A stretch of 64,000 nucleotides of DNA from Prevotella melaninogenica (GTDB lineage Bacteria > Bacteroidota > Bacteroidia > Bacteroidales > Bacteroidaceae), in the NCBI RefSeq assembly GCF_013267595.1, contig NZ_CP054011.1, forward strand, positions 1,502,147-1,566,146, read 5' to 3'. Made by a program: the position numbers and the translations under genes. Positions 54,660 through 63,246 of this stretch are shown piece after piece (the first letter of the stretch is position 1; every line of letters starts with the position of its first letter). Under the pieces are notes generated by a model, which did not search any database, had not been told where the DNA came from, and saw only the letters and a list, made by a program, of their open reading frames with translations.

Positions 54660-55943
54660 TTACATCCCAATTATGGGACTTGACTTTTTCGGTGTTCTTG
54701 ACGGACACAGCCGTAAGGCTTTACGCAGTACCCTTGTATGCTCACTACCCATCAGGGGTTGCATTTCCTTGGCAATCTTGCTCTTGGTCACCCGTGCATA
54801 AATCTCGGTCGTGGAGATGAAGCGATGCCCCAGCATCTTGCTCACCGTCTCTATCGGAAGTCCGTTCTCCAGACAGATGGTCGTGGCAAAGGTGTGCCGT
54901 GCGGTGTGCGAGGTCGCTTGAGTATGCGGTAGCAGTCCTGCCTTAATACATATCTCCTGAATAGTTCTATTGAAATTACTGTTGCTGGGAAACTCTCGAA
55001 AGAAAAGCCCCTCCCTTCGTCCGTGGCTCACAATGGCGAGTATTTTCTCGGCAACGGGCAGCAACGGGACAATACTTCTGTTCTGTGTCTTTGTTCGACA
55101 GAGCGATATGTACCTACGCCCATCCCCGAATGTATAAACATCGTCCATTCGGAGTTTCTTTAAGTCTGAGAATGCCAGCCCCGTGAAACATCCCAAGAGG
55201 AAAATAAGTCTGCAATGGTTATCTGTCGAGCGGTGCGGACGGTAAGCCAAGAGTTTTTGCAGGTCGTCCGCCGTAAGTGCATTGCGCTCGTAGGTAGGCG
55301 TTTCTATGTCTATGAGTTCAAAAGGGTCTTCACGAACGTATCGCTCCTGCAATGCCTTGCGAATGACCTGATGCAAGTGGCGTAGGCGGTTGCCGACACT
55401 GCTTTCCTTGTTTCCCAAGTCCCGAAGCATAAAAAGGCGATAGTCCTCAAGCAAAGTCTTGTCCACCTCTGTGGGCATACAGTCTGCCCTGTCCCTTACT
55501 TGCAGGAAATGAACAAAACTCTTGTAGCTGTCCTTAAAAGCCCTGACAGTTGCCTTGCTTAATGTTCTGCCCTGCAATTCCTCCTTGTATTCACAAACGG
55601 ATTGATATAGCTCCGTAAGTGTTGGCATGGGGCGACTTTGCTGCATATAACGCTCCTTGAGGTATTCCGCCGTGATATAGTTTTCTTCCCTTAATGTACG
55701 TTCATAGAGTGAATGCAAGCACTCTTCTATTGAGTTCAGTTGCAGATTGATGCCGCTTGAATTACCTGTTGTCGCCTTGATGCACCCTTTTCGGGCAAGC
55801 CACTCGTCGGGGGAAGTTTGCAACTGCGTGGAAAACGATGAGGACGTTCCATTACAGGTGATACGGCAACGGATTACGCATAGTCCGTCTTCATTGGTCT
55901 TGCTTCTATCTATGTAGAATAGTATGGCAAATGTACTTTTCAT
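54660..55943 (-). CDS. Tyrosine site-specific recombinase (inner, integrase 1)
   Basis: 427 aa. An Arm-DNA-binding and SAM-like N-terminal part covers about 1-210, the catalytic domain about 215-400. Visible catalytic residues: HTARHTFAT (H-x-x-R), LGHRFISTTEIYARV (His and nucleophile Tyr). The usual first Arg position reads CFTGLAFSDL, with Ala where most members have Arg, the feature known from IntDOT-like enzymes. It lies 12 bp after integrase 2 and is co-transcribed with it. Two tandem integrases in one element are typical of several Bacteroidetes elements. Confidence 0.9.
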   Translation of the reverse strand: MKSTFAILFYIDRSKTNEDGLCVIRCRITCNGTSSSFSTQLQTSPDEWLARKGCIKATTGNSSGINLQLNSIEECLHSLYERTLREENYITAEYLKERYMQQSRPMPTLTELYQSVCEYKEELQGRTLSKATVRAFKDSYKSFVHFLQVRDRADCMPTEVDKTLLEDYRLFMLRDLGNKESSVGNRLRHLHQVIRKALQERYVREDPFELIDIETPTYERNALTADDLQKLLAYRPHRSTDNHCRLIFLLGCFTGLAFSDLKKLRMDDVYTFGDGRRYISLCRTKTQNRSIVPLLPVAEKILAIVSHGRREGLFFREFPSNSNFNRTIQEICIKAGLLPHTQATSHTARHTFATTICLENGLPIETVSKMLGHRFISTTEIYARVTKSKIAKEMQPLMGSEHTRVLRKALRLCPSRTPKKSSPIIGM

Positions 55944-55955
55944 TGTTCTGCGGTT

Positions 55956-57209
55956 TTAGTTGGTCAGTTGATAATGTGCGAGTTGTGGAAGTATTTTCTC
56001 TATGTCCAGAAAGACACGCTCGGGAGATGTCTCCGCATACACTTGCGTGGTTTTGATTTGACTGTGTCCGAGCATTTTGGAAACGCTCTCAATGGACACG
56101 CCCTCCGACAGTGTCATCTGAGATGCGAAGGTATGCCGTGCCATGTGATAGGTCAGCGTTTTCTGAATACCGCAAAGCCGTGCTATCTTTTTGAGGTGTA
56201 TGTTTACCGTGTCGCATCCGGGTATGGGCAGCAGATACCCCTTGGGCGGTTCGTGTCGGAAAGCCCTCGTGTGAATGCCCCGATAACGCTCGATAATGGC
56301 AGTGGCTTCGGGAAGTAGGGGGATGTGGCACACGTTGCCCGTCTTTATTCTCGGCTTGCGTATCCAAGTCATTCCCGCTTCGTGAAAGACGTGCTGCTCC
56401 GTCAAGTGATACACGTCGGTATAGGAAAGCCCCGTCAGGCAGGAGAAAAGGAACATATCCCTCGACACTTTTTCATAGCCTTGCAATTTATCTTCTCCCA
56501 AGGCTGCGATAAGACCTACCTCCTCCCTTGTGATGTAACGTGGAGTACCCACTTCCCAACGAATGGAATGGTTGATGAAGGGATAGGTGTCAATGATGTG
56601 CCGTTTATGCAGGTCTTTGAGCAAGGAAGCCAGCATGGAGAGATAGCCAGCCGAAGTGTTGAGCTTGAATCCCTTTTCTTTGGCGAAGTAGTCCTCCAAG
56701 TCTTTGATAAAGGCGATGTCGGCTTTCTGCACGGGAATATCCTCCACACGGTAGCGATACCTGACGAAGTTTGCCAGATGCTTGTGAAAGAGCAACAGGC
56801 ATTTTAGTCTGCGTTCGCTGCGGTCTATGCCCACACGCTCACGGAAGCGGTCGATATACTCGTCTGTATGATGCAGCAGTCCTTGTGACTCACTGTTCAG
56901 TCCGAATACAAGCTCCCGTACTCGCTCTGCCGTGATGGGAGCATCGGATTTACCCGAAAGAGACTCATAAACCTTGTGTATGCTCACCTGAAGGCGGTCA
57001 AGTTCCTTGTTTACCGATACGGCTTCGGCACTCTTGCCCAGCAGTCGGTTTTTGCGACTGTCCCACAAACGAGGAGTACACGAGCATTTGCAACTGAACT
57101 GTACCATAGAGCGTCCTGCGCTGATGCGTCCCATGATGGGACTTTTTCCGTTTTTGTCCTGCGTACCTCTCTTGAGGTAGAAAAGCAGCTTGAATTTTTC
57201 TTTTTCCAT
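55956..57209 (-). CDS. Tyrosine site-specific recombinase (inner, integrase 2)
   Basis: 417 aa. Catalytic core: CLTGLSYTDV (Ser at the first Arg position), LTYHMARHTFASQ, MLGHSQIKTTQVYAETS (Tyr nucleophile). It is the outermost gene of the inner element, 267 bp from the right-hand TACTTCC repeat. Its relatedness to the outer integrase at 61826-63055 is visible at both ends (KMKVLLYLKK-like start, IMGRI-type segment). It may recognise the 7-bp core. Confidence 0.9.
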   Translation of the reverse strand: MEKEKFKLLFYLKRGTQDKNGKSPIMGRISAGRSMVQFSCKCSCTPRLWDSRKNRLLGKSAEAVSVNKELDRLQVSIHKVYESLSGKSDAPITAERVRELVFGLNSESQGLLHHTDEYIDRFRERVGIDRSERRLKCLLLFHKHLANFVRYRYRVEDIPVQKADIAFIKDLEDYFAKEKGFKLNTSAGYLSMLASLLKDLHKRHIIDTYPFINHSIRWEVGTPRYITREEVGLIAALGEDKLQGYEKVSRDMFLFSCLTGLSYTDVYHLTEQHVFHEAGMTWIRKPRIKTGNVCHIPLLPEATAIIERYRGIHTRAFRHEPPKGYLLPIPGCDTVNIHLKKIARLCGIQKTLTYHMARHTFASQMTLSEGVSIESVSKMLGHSQIKTTQVYAETSPERVFLDIEKILPQLAHYQLTN

Positions 57210-57475
57210 TGTTTTTTACTTGCAAAATTACACTTCTTTGAGGAACTTTGAACGATGCAAAACATTGATAATGAAAGAGAAAACACCGTTTTAGTTACCA
57301 CTTTCAGCCGTCCTTTTCCTTTCATCGTTTTTCGAACGATTTGGTAACTGAACTCCCTCCTTTTCGCTCCCTTTTCTGCCTGTTTCCTATGATGCAACCC
57401 TAAGAAGAAACAAGCAATATCCGCTGTATTTCAGTCAGATATGAGTTTTATGCCATTTTCTGCTTTCTACTCCCA
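57210..57475. other. Inner element right-end region
   Basis: 266 bp between integrase 2 and attR. It holds inverted TAGTTACCA (about 57291) and TGGTAACTGA (about 57340), possible integrase arm sites. No gene is supported. Confidence 0.45.
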
Positions 57476-57482
57476 TACTTCC
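57476..57482. repeat. Inner element attR (7-bp direct repeat TACTTCC)
   Basis: It matches 47497-47503; native permease sequence resumes to the right in the correct frame (F-L-I-E-R). Confidence 0.8.
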
Positions 57483-58288
57483 TTATAGAACGTTTGAGAA
57501 AATATCTGGTTACACACAATATGTACGGATTGCAGTACTTGCTGGCTTCCATATTCGGAGCGGTCACTCCTTTCTGTTCATGTTCTTCCATTCCTCTGTT
57601 TATCGGATTTGTAAAGGGCGGCATTCCTTTGGGCGTAACATTCGCATTTCTTATCACATCACCGTTGGTAAACGAGGTGGCTGTTGCCATGTTCCTTGGC
57701 TCCTTCGGATTGAAGGTGACTCTTATCTACGTCATCAGCGGCATTCTGTTAGGAGTAATAGGCGGTATAGTACTCGGTCGCATGCGCCTTGCTCCTTATC
57801 TGAGTGACTGGGTAAAGCAGATGCAGGCAAATTCATCCGCTCAGGCAGGGGAATGGGAAAAAGACCATACCACCTTTACCAAGAGGCTTCCCACTATTAT
57901 CCGTGATGCATGGAAAATTGTCAGTGGTGTACTTATATATATTCTGATAGGTATAGGTATCGGTGCTTTCATGCATGGCTTTGTTCCTGAAGGATTCTTT
58001 GAGCAATACATGTCAAAAGACAACTGGTATGCAGTTCCTTTGTCTGTTATACTTGCCGTACCGATGTATGCTAATGCCGCAGGTATCGTCCCAGTAATCG
58101 AGGTATTTGTAGCGAAAGGCATTCCCATCGGAACGGCGATAGCCTTCATGATGGCTGTCGTTGGTCTTTCCTTGCCAGAGGCAACACTGCTCAAGAAAGT
58201 AATGACATGGAGACTTATCGGCATATTCTTCGGCACTGTGACGTTTTTCATCATCTTGTCCGGCTATCTGTTTAATTATATTCTATAA
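57482..58288 (+). pseudogene. Permease (ArsP/DUF318-like), 3' part
   Basis: 268 codons remain, including about seven transmembrane helices. The conserved FGAVTPFCSCSSIPLFIGFVKGGIPLG segment holds a C-x-C motif important in this family, and the repeat-half signature MYANAAGIVPVIEVFVAKGIP is present. The N-terminal part is at 47341-47502. A TTG at 57494 or an upstream frame could start translation, but without the first transmembrane helix a functional product is doubtful. arsC follows 72 bp later. Confidence 0.85.
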
Positions 58289-58360
58289 TATGTAGAAGCT
58301 CCTTCCAAAAAGCATTCAAACTATATAGTAAGTCAAATCCCCAAATTTAAAAATAAAAAG

Positions 58361-58789
58361 ATGAAAGTATTGATTCTTTGTACAGGAAACAGCTGCCGTA
58401 GCCAAATGGCTCATGGCTTTCTACAGTCATTCGACAAAAATATAGAAGTGTATTCTGGTGGAACGGTACCAGCGAAACAGGTAAACGCCAAGGCGGTGGA
58501 AGTAATGAAAGAAGCCAGAATAAACATTGCCTCACATGTCCCAACACATGTTAACACCTATCTTGACAAGGAATGGGATTACGTAATAACCGTTTGCGGT
58601 GGTGCAAACGAAAGTTGTCCTATGTTTACAGGTAAAGTAAGAAACAGGCTGCATATAGGGTTTGACGATCCCTCGGAAGCAACCGGAAGTCCCGAGTTTA
58701 TTAACAGTGAGTTCCATCGGGTACGGGATGAAATTAAAGCCTGTTTCTATGACTTTTACCTGAACGAATTAAAACCACAATTAAAATAA
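58361..58789 (+). CDS. arsC: Arsenate reductase ArsC (low-molecular-weight phosphatase type)
   Basis: 142 aa. The anion loop CTGNSCRS gives nucleophile Cys7 and Arg13 (C-x5-R), with second Cys12. Further cysteines lie at CGGANESCPMF (about 83-93). GFDDPSEATG holds the general-acid DP. This pattern fits thioredoxin-coupled arsenate reductases, which reduce As(V) to As(III) for the ACR3 pump encoded 12 bp downstream. A small thioredoxin-like gene is in the first block of the locus. Confidence 0.92.
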   Translation: MKVLILCTGNSCRSQMAHGFLQSFDKNIEVYSGGTVPAKQVNAKAVEVMKEARINIASHVPTHVNTYLDKEWDYVITVCGGANESCPMFTGKVRNRLHIGFDDPSEATGSPEFINSEFHRVRDEIKACFYDFYLNELKPQLK

Positions 58790-58801
58790 ATAGATATTGT
58801 T

Positions 58802-59854
58802 ATGGAAAAGAAACAAGGAATTGGATTTTTTGAAAAATACCTGACTGTCTGGGTTGCCTTGTGCATCATTATTGGAATTGCCGTGGGACAATGGCTTCCG
58901 GCAATTCCGCAAACATTAAGCAAATTTGAATATGCCAACGTGTCTATACCCGTGGCAATCCTGATTTGGTTAATGATTTATCCGATGATGCTAAAAGTAG
59001 ATTTTCAAAGTGTTAAGAATGTCGGCAAGCGTCCGAAAGGAATAATAGTCACTGGCGTTACAAATTGGCTGATAAAGCCATTTACCATGTTTGGAATTGC
59101 TTATTTGTTCTTCTATGTGGTTTTCAAAGCCTTTATACCTGCCGGATTAGCCGAAGAATATCTAGCCGGGGCGGTATTATTGGGGGCTGCACCTTGTACA
59201 GCTATGGTGTTCGTGTGGAGTTACCTTACTAAAGGGGATGCCGCTTATACACTGGTACAAGTGGCTGTGAACGATTTAATCATATTGGTAGCGTTTGCCC
59301 CTATCGTTGCTTTCTTGCTGGGAGTTGGCGGCGTATCTATCCCATGGGACACTCTGTTGCTATCCGTAGGGCTCTTTATTGTGATACCACTTGCGGCTGG
59401 GGTCATTACTCGAATAATGGTTATCCGCCGCAAAGGTGTGGAGTATTTCAACAATATATTTATTAAGAAATTTAATAATTACATGGTAGGTGGGTTGCTA
59501 TTAACACTTATTATCCTGTTTTCATTTCAAGGAGAAACGATACTGAACAATCCCCTGCATATCTTATTGATTGCTGTTCCGCTTGTGTTGCAAACGGTTC
59601 TGATATTTTTCGTTGCTTACGGTTGGTCGAAATGGTGGAAATTACCCCATGATGTTGCCGCACCTGCCGGAATGATTGGGGCAAGTAATTTCTTTGAATT
59701 GGCGGTTGCTGTAGCTATTTCTCTTTTTGGTTTACAATCTGGGGCTGCATTGGCTACGGTGGTGGGCGTGTTGGTCGAAGTTCCGGTGATGTTGATGTTA
59801 GTAAGGATTGCCAATAACACACGACATAATTTCACAGAGACATATCATTCTTAG
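58802..59854 (+). CDS. arsB: ACR3-family arsenite efflux transporter
   Basis: 350 aa, about ten transmembrane helices. The family's essential-cysteine motif AAPCTAMVFVWSYLTKGDAAYTLVQVAVNDLI (about residues 128-159) is intact. It exports As(OH)2O- / arsenite across the inner membrane using the proton motive force. It ends the ars locus. The gene symbol is used in the broad database sense; the protein is ACR3-type, not the ArsB antiporter family. Confidence 0.95.
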   Translation: MEKKQGIGFFEKYLTVWVALCIIIGIAVGQWLPAIPQTLSKFEYANVSIPVAILIWLMIYPMMLKVDFQSVKNVGKRPKGIIVTGVTNWLIKPFTMFGIAYLFFYVVFKAFIPAGLAEEYLAGAVLLGAAPCTAMVFVWSYLTKGDAAYTLVQVAVNDLIILVAFAPIVAFLLGVGGVSIPWDTLLLSVGLFIVIPLAAGVITRIMVIRRKGVEYFNNIFIKKFNNYMVGGLLLTLIILFSFQGETILNNPLHILLIAVPLVLQTVLIFFVAYGWSKWWKLPHDVAAPAGMIGASNFFELAVAVAISLFGLQSGAALATVVGVLVEVPVMLMLVRIANNTRHNFTETYHS

Positions 59855-60004
59855 AGGCAATTGCATAATAAGAAGATATAATAAAGGTAAGATACCTAAA
59901 TATTATGCCCCCAAAGGGCTAAACGGCTCTCAGTTATTCCCATATAAGATAGAATGTAGTCATAGGGTAGTAATTTTCATTTCTTGTTCTAACTACATTA
60001 TAAC

Positions 60005-60072
60005 CCTTTTTCTTTCACTGCCTTATCTCTTGTTGTAGTAAGTAGTAGGATAATATCGGTGAAAGAAAAAGG
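60005..60072. repeat. 14-bp perfect inverted repeat after arsB
   Basis: CCTTTTTCTTTCAC (60005-60018) pairs perfectly with GTGAAAGAAAAAGG (60059-60072) over a 40-nt loop. It lies between the convergent arsB and integrase-block genes and may serve as a two-way terminator. Confidence 0.65.
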
Positions 60073-60088
60073 AAATCAATACAGATTA

Positions 60089-60505
60089 TCAGTTATCCGT
60101 GCTGCCAAGCAGAAATATCGGTGTTATCACGGATGCAGGTTTCTGCAACCTCTCACAGAGATACTTCCTGAACAAATGCGCTTCTGTGCTGTCCAACTGA
60201 AAAGACAGGGCAATGATGATAGGAAGCGGATAGAGCGGAGCATAACCTTTTAGTTGTTCGTTTACATAAATATCATCCTCACCTGCACTCCTTTCATCGG
60301 GATGCAGGTTAGAAAATCTCATCAACGCTTGCAGTCTATGGTTAAGTTTACTCCACGTTACACCGAAGAACTTCGCAAGTTCTCCCTCCGTCATGGTTAT
60401 GTCTCCGTTTCCTTTTCTGACAACCTGCATATTGCTGCCCCAATCAAAGATACTGCGATGACAGGCAGTGTTTGTTACGGCTTTTAAGTTATCGTTTGCT
60501 TTCAT
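60089..60505 (-). CDS. Element-associated HTH-like protein, function unknown
   Basis: 138 aa. The central segment GDITMTEGELAKFFGVTWSKLNHRLQALMRFSNLHP looks like a helix-turn-helix. It overlaps the integrase stop by 4 bp (ATGA), so it is translationally coupled to the recombinase. No named family was recognised; small ORFs in this position are common in Bacteroidetes integrative elements and may regulate recombination. Confidence 0.65.
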   Translation of the reverse strand: MKANDNLKAVTNTACHRSIFDWGSNMQVVRKGNGDITMTEGELAKFFGVTWSKLNHRLQALMRFSNLHPDERSAGEDDIYVNEQLKGYAPLYPLPIIIALSFQLDSTEAHLFRKYLCERLQKPASVITPIFLLGSTDN

Positions 60506-61797
60506 GCCGTTTCCTCCATTTTATAGATTGATACCTCCGAAGGTTCACAAGCCTCTCTCTCCATAGTTTCTTTATCCTTTGCCGATTGTTTGGCAATAAG
60601 CCTGTCCATATCCTCCGAAATCTTGTTGTCCGTTACCTGCGCATAAATCTGCGTGCTTGATATGGAAGCGTGCCCCATCATCTTGGCTATACTCTCAATA
60701 GGTATTCCTGCACTTAGGCTCATCGTACCGAAGGTATGCCTTGCAACATGGTACGACAATCTCTGTCTGATACCGCAAGCCTTGCCAACAATACTCAGTC
60801 TGCCGTCTATCACGCTCCGGCTGCACTCACGGGGAAAGATATGTTTTTTACCTTTTTCTTTCACCGTCTGCTGTTCTTCATTCCCTTTCTGCTCTTCCAG
60901 ACAATGGCGGATAATAGCCTCTGCTATCGGGTGCAATGGTACGACAAACTCAACCTTTGTCTTCTGACGCTCCTTGCGGATATACTTCCGCCCATCCGCT
61001 GCCGTTTGGATATGCCTGTATTCCAAATTTTCCATATCAGCGATAGCCATACCTGTGAAGCAGGAGAAGACGAACATCAGCCGTGCCAATTCCGATTCTC
61101 TGTCGTTCATCGTCATTGCCATGAGTTTCATTACATCGCCCTTTTGCAAGAAGCGTATCTTCTTTTCCTCCTTCTCATACTTGGCGTTCTCAAAGGAATT
61201 GCAGCGGATAATCCTGCTGCTCACCGCACGAAACATCAGTCGGCTCAGCCAACAGAGATTGGTATTGACAGTCGATGCTTTCAGCCCACGCTTTTTTAGG
61301 AAGAAACGGTATTCCTCGAACAAACTCTCCGTAATGGTGACGATAGATATGTCTTGTACTCCTTTGTTTTCGATAAAATCTCGGAGATTTTTATCAGAAT
61401 AGTAAAGGTTCAGATAAGTCCCCTCTGCCCTTGACTTTCCAACGCTTTCCTTGACGGCTTGCAGTTCCGCTTTGCTCATTGCAAGGAGCGTGGTGGGGTT
61501 AGTGGCAATGCCTTGCAAACTGTTCTTGATAAGTTCCACACTTACCACTCCGTCCCTCGTCAGTATGTCCCGATAGGTTTTTTCTACCAATTCCCTGAAC
61601 TCATTGATTCTTTGGTTGGTCTTCCTATTGGTTGTCAAACCCTGTTTGGAGTTCCACTCGGCAGGCTGGCACTCTTCGCCTGTGGTAATGGCTGTGTTCT
61701 TTCCGTCTATGGTGATACGGCAAAGAATGGCGGTATTGCCGTCTGCCTTAGTTTTCTGTCTGTTGATATAGAACAGTATCTTGAATGTACTTCTCAT
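60502..61797 (-). CDS. Tyrosine site-specific recombinase (outer, integrase 1)
   Basis: 431 aa. N-terminal Arm/SAM-like region, then the catalytic domain with CFTGMAIADMENL (Ala at the first Arg position), LSYHVARHTFGTMS and MMGHASISSTQIYAQVT (Tyr). Its start (MRSTFKILFYINRQKTKADGNTAILCRITIDG) is very similar to inner integrase 1 (MKSTFAILFYIDRSKTNEDG), supporting a common origin of the two elements. It lies 28 bp after integrase 2. Confidence 0.9.
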   Translation of the reverse strand: MRSTFKILFYINRQKTKADGNTAILCRITIDGKNTAITTGEECQPAEWNSKQGLTTNRKTNQRINEFRELVEKTYRDILTRDGVVSVELIKNSLQGIATNPTTLLAMSKAELQAVKESVGKSRAEGTYLNLYYSDKNLRDFIENKGVQDISIVTITESLFEEYRFFLKKRGLKASTVNTNLCWLSRLMFRAVSSRIIRCNSFENAKYEKEEKKIRFLQKGDVMKLMAMTMNDRESELARLMFVFSCFTGMAIADMENLEYRHIQTAADGRKYIRKERQKTKVEFVVPLHPIAEAIIRHCLEEQKGNEEQQTVKEKGKKHIFPRECSRSVIDGRLSIVGKACGIRQRLSYHVARHTFGTMSLSAGIPIESIAKMMGHASISSTQIYAQVTDNKISEDMDRLIAKQSAKDKETMEREACEPSEVSIYKMEETA

Positions 61798-61825
61798 AAT
61801 GATTTTAGTTTTAATATGTCTATTG

Positions 61826-63055
61826 CTAAATACTCATCTGCATATCCTCCGTGAAAGAAAGAAAACGATTAAACTCCTCAAAGAGTTTTTGGGGTGTAAC
61901 CTTTGCATAGCGTTCAGTCATGCTTATGTTCGAATGTCCCAGCATCTTGCTCACCGTTTCTATTGGCACTCCTTGCTCAAGCGTGATAAGCGTGGCAAAG
62001 GTGTGTCTTGCCGTATGTGTGGTAAAGGGAAACGATATGCCTGCACGAAGCCGCAGGGCTTTCAAACAGATCTGATAGTTCTTGTACTTGATACAGGGGA
62101 GTAATGTTTCCCTTCCATCGCTGTGGAGCTTCTCCATCAGCCTTATGGCTTCGGGCAGCAGTTTGACACGACAAGGCACACCTGTCTTGTGGCGGTTGAA
62201 CTTCAGCCAAAGGCTACCCTCGTCGTCACGCACAAGATGGGACTTGTCCAGTTCCATCAAATCACAATAAGCAGCACCTGTATAACAGGCAAAGAGGAAA
62301 ATATCCCTTGCAGTTTCCATTTCCTCCTCCAAGTCCTCAAAGTTGAGAGCCTTCAATTTGTCTAATGCTTCCTTGTCCAATGCTTTGGGCAGTCTCTTGT
62401 CGCCCTTGCTAATTTTGGCTTTGTCAAATAGAAGTACATCAGCCAATCCCTCACGGTAAGCCAACCTGCATACCGTCTTCAAATGCGTGGCTGCATTATA
62501 GAATGTGCTTTCTTGAAAACCGCACTCACCTAAGAAATACTGCCCAAACTCATAGATAAAGTTCTCTGTGAGCTGTGAGAAAGCCAAGTCTGTCACCTTG
62601 TATTTCCGTTGAATAAACTTCTGCAAATGAATTCGGGTAGAGTGATAGCCGTGTATGGCTCCTTCCTTGATGTCTATACCAACATGGCTTTCCTTCTCCT
62701 TAATGAGCATATCCAGCCTTTCAATGAGCATGCATCGTGTCTGTACGCTCCCTTGGAACAGCTCTTTCACATCGGCTGCATCAAATAGGCAACCTTTGGA
62801 TAGCAGAGATTGATAAGCCGACTGAACAGACAACAGCAGATTTTCCAATTTACCGTTTATCTCCACCGCCTCACGACTCTTACCATCCATTCTGCTCTCT
62901 CGTGGATTCCACAAGTCGGGGTTGCAGGAGAGTTTACAACTGAACTGTGCAATACTCCTTCCAAGTGTAATACGCCCCATGATGGGAGCCTTGCCCGACT
63001 TGTCAAGACCGCTCTTTTTGAGGTAGAGCAACACCTTCATTTTCTCTTGTTTCAT
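61826..63055 (-). CDS. Tyrosine site-specific recombinase (outer, integrase 2)
   Basis: 409 aa. The catalytic core reads CYTGAAYCDLMEL (Ala at the first Arg position), FTTHTARHTFATL and MLGHSNISMTERYAKVT (Tyr). Its start (MKQEKMKVLLYLKKSGLDKSGKAPIMGRITLG) parallels inner integrase 2. Outermost integrase of the outer element; the element end should lie upstream of it, at higher coordinates, before or within the IS region. Confidence 0.9.
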   Translation of the reverse strand: MKQEKMKVLLYLKKSGLDKSGKAPIMGRITLGRSIAQFSCKLSCNPDLWNPRESRMDGKSREAVEINGKLENLLLSVQSAYQSLLSKGCLFDAADVKELFQGSVQTRCMLIERLDMLIKEKESHVGIDIKEGAIHGYHSTRIHLQKFIQRKYKVTDLAFSQLTENFIYEFGQYFLGECGFQESTFYNAATHLKTVCRLAYREGLADVLLFDKAKISKGDKRLPKALDKEALDKLKALNFEDLEEEMETARDIFLFACYTGAAYCDLMELDKSHLVRDDEGSLWLKFNRHKTGVPCRVKLLPEAIRLMEKLHSDGRETLLPCIKYKNYQICLKALRLRAGISFPFTTHTARHTFATLITLEQGVPIETVSKMLGHSNISMTERYAKVTPQKLFEEFNRFLSFTEDMQMSI

Positions 63056-63187
63056 ACGCTTTAATTTTTATGGGCAAAGTTACCCGAATTAAAGCGTTCC
63101 TCACTTATGCAGAAAACTGCCGACCGCAGCAACAGCCACACGAGCGAAAATAATTCAGTTACTAAAGTTTCCCACCCCTCTATTTCA

Positions 63188-63227
63188 TGGGTATTTCAAC
63201 CAAACTGCTTTGCGAATACCCATGAAC
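63188..63227. repeat. Hairpin near the IS end
   Basis: CATGGGTATT (63188-63197) pairs with AATACCCATG (63218-63227). It lies between the outer integrase and the transposase gene and may mark or belong to the IS terminus. Confidence 0.5.
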
Positions 63228-63246
63228 GTGAGCCGTTAACACTTGT

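Larger units (their letters stand above)
47504..57482. mobile_element. Inner integrated element carrying erm(F), inserted in the ars permease gene
   Basis: About 9.98 kb between two TACTTCC repeats. Left part: TonB-receptor fragment, erm(F), IS4351. Right part (all minus strand): MobC, DUF3408, two HTH proteins, DUF1896 and two integrases, with the second integrase starting 267 bp from the right end. The right part mirrors the gene set of the outer element. It has no relaxase and no secretion genes; the place where a relaxase should follow MobC is occupied by the IS4351-erm(F) module. The left-end motif at 47572-47597 matches the outer element. Confidence 0.85.
38570..63200. mobile_element. 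Outer integrated mobilizable element with ars locus (approximate ends)
   Basis: The region holds a relaxase, MobC, DUF3408, primase, VapE helicase, HTH excisionase candidates, the ars cargo and two tandem tyrosine recombinases, the usual parts of Bacteroidetes integrative mobilizable elements. The left end is estimated from a motif at 38639-38663 that recurs 69 bp inside the well-defined left end of the inner element. The right end lies upstream of the last integrase and is obscured by an IS. No type IV secretion genes are present, so transfer would depend on a helper. Boundaries are uncertain by some 100 bp or more. Confidence 0.55.
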
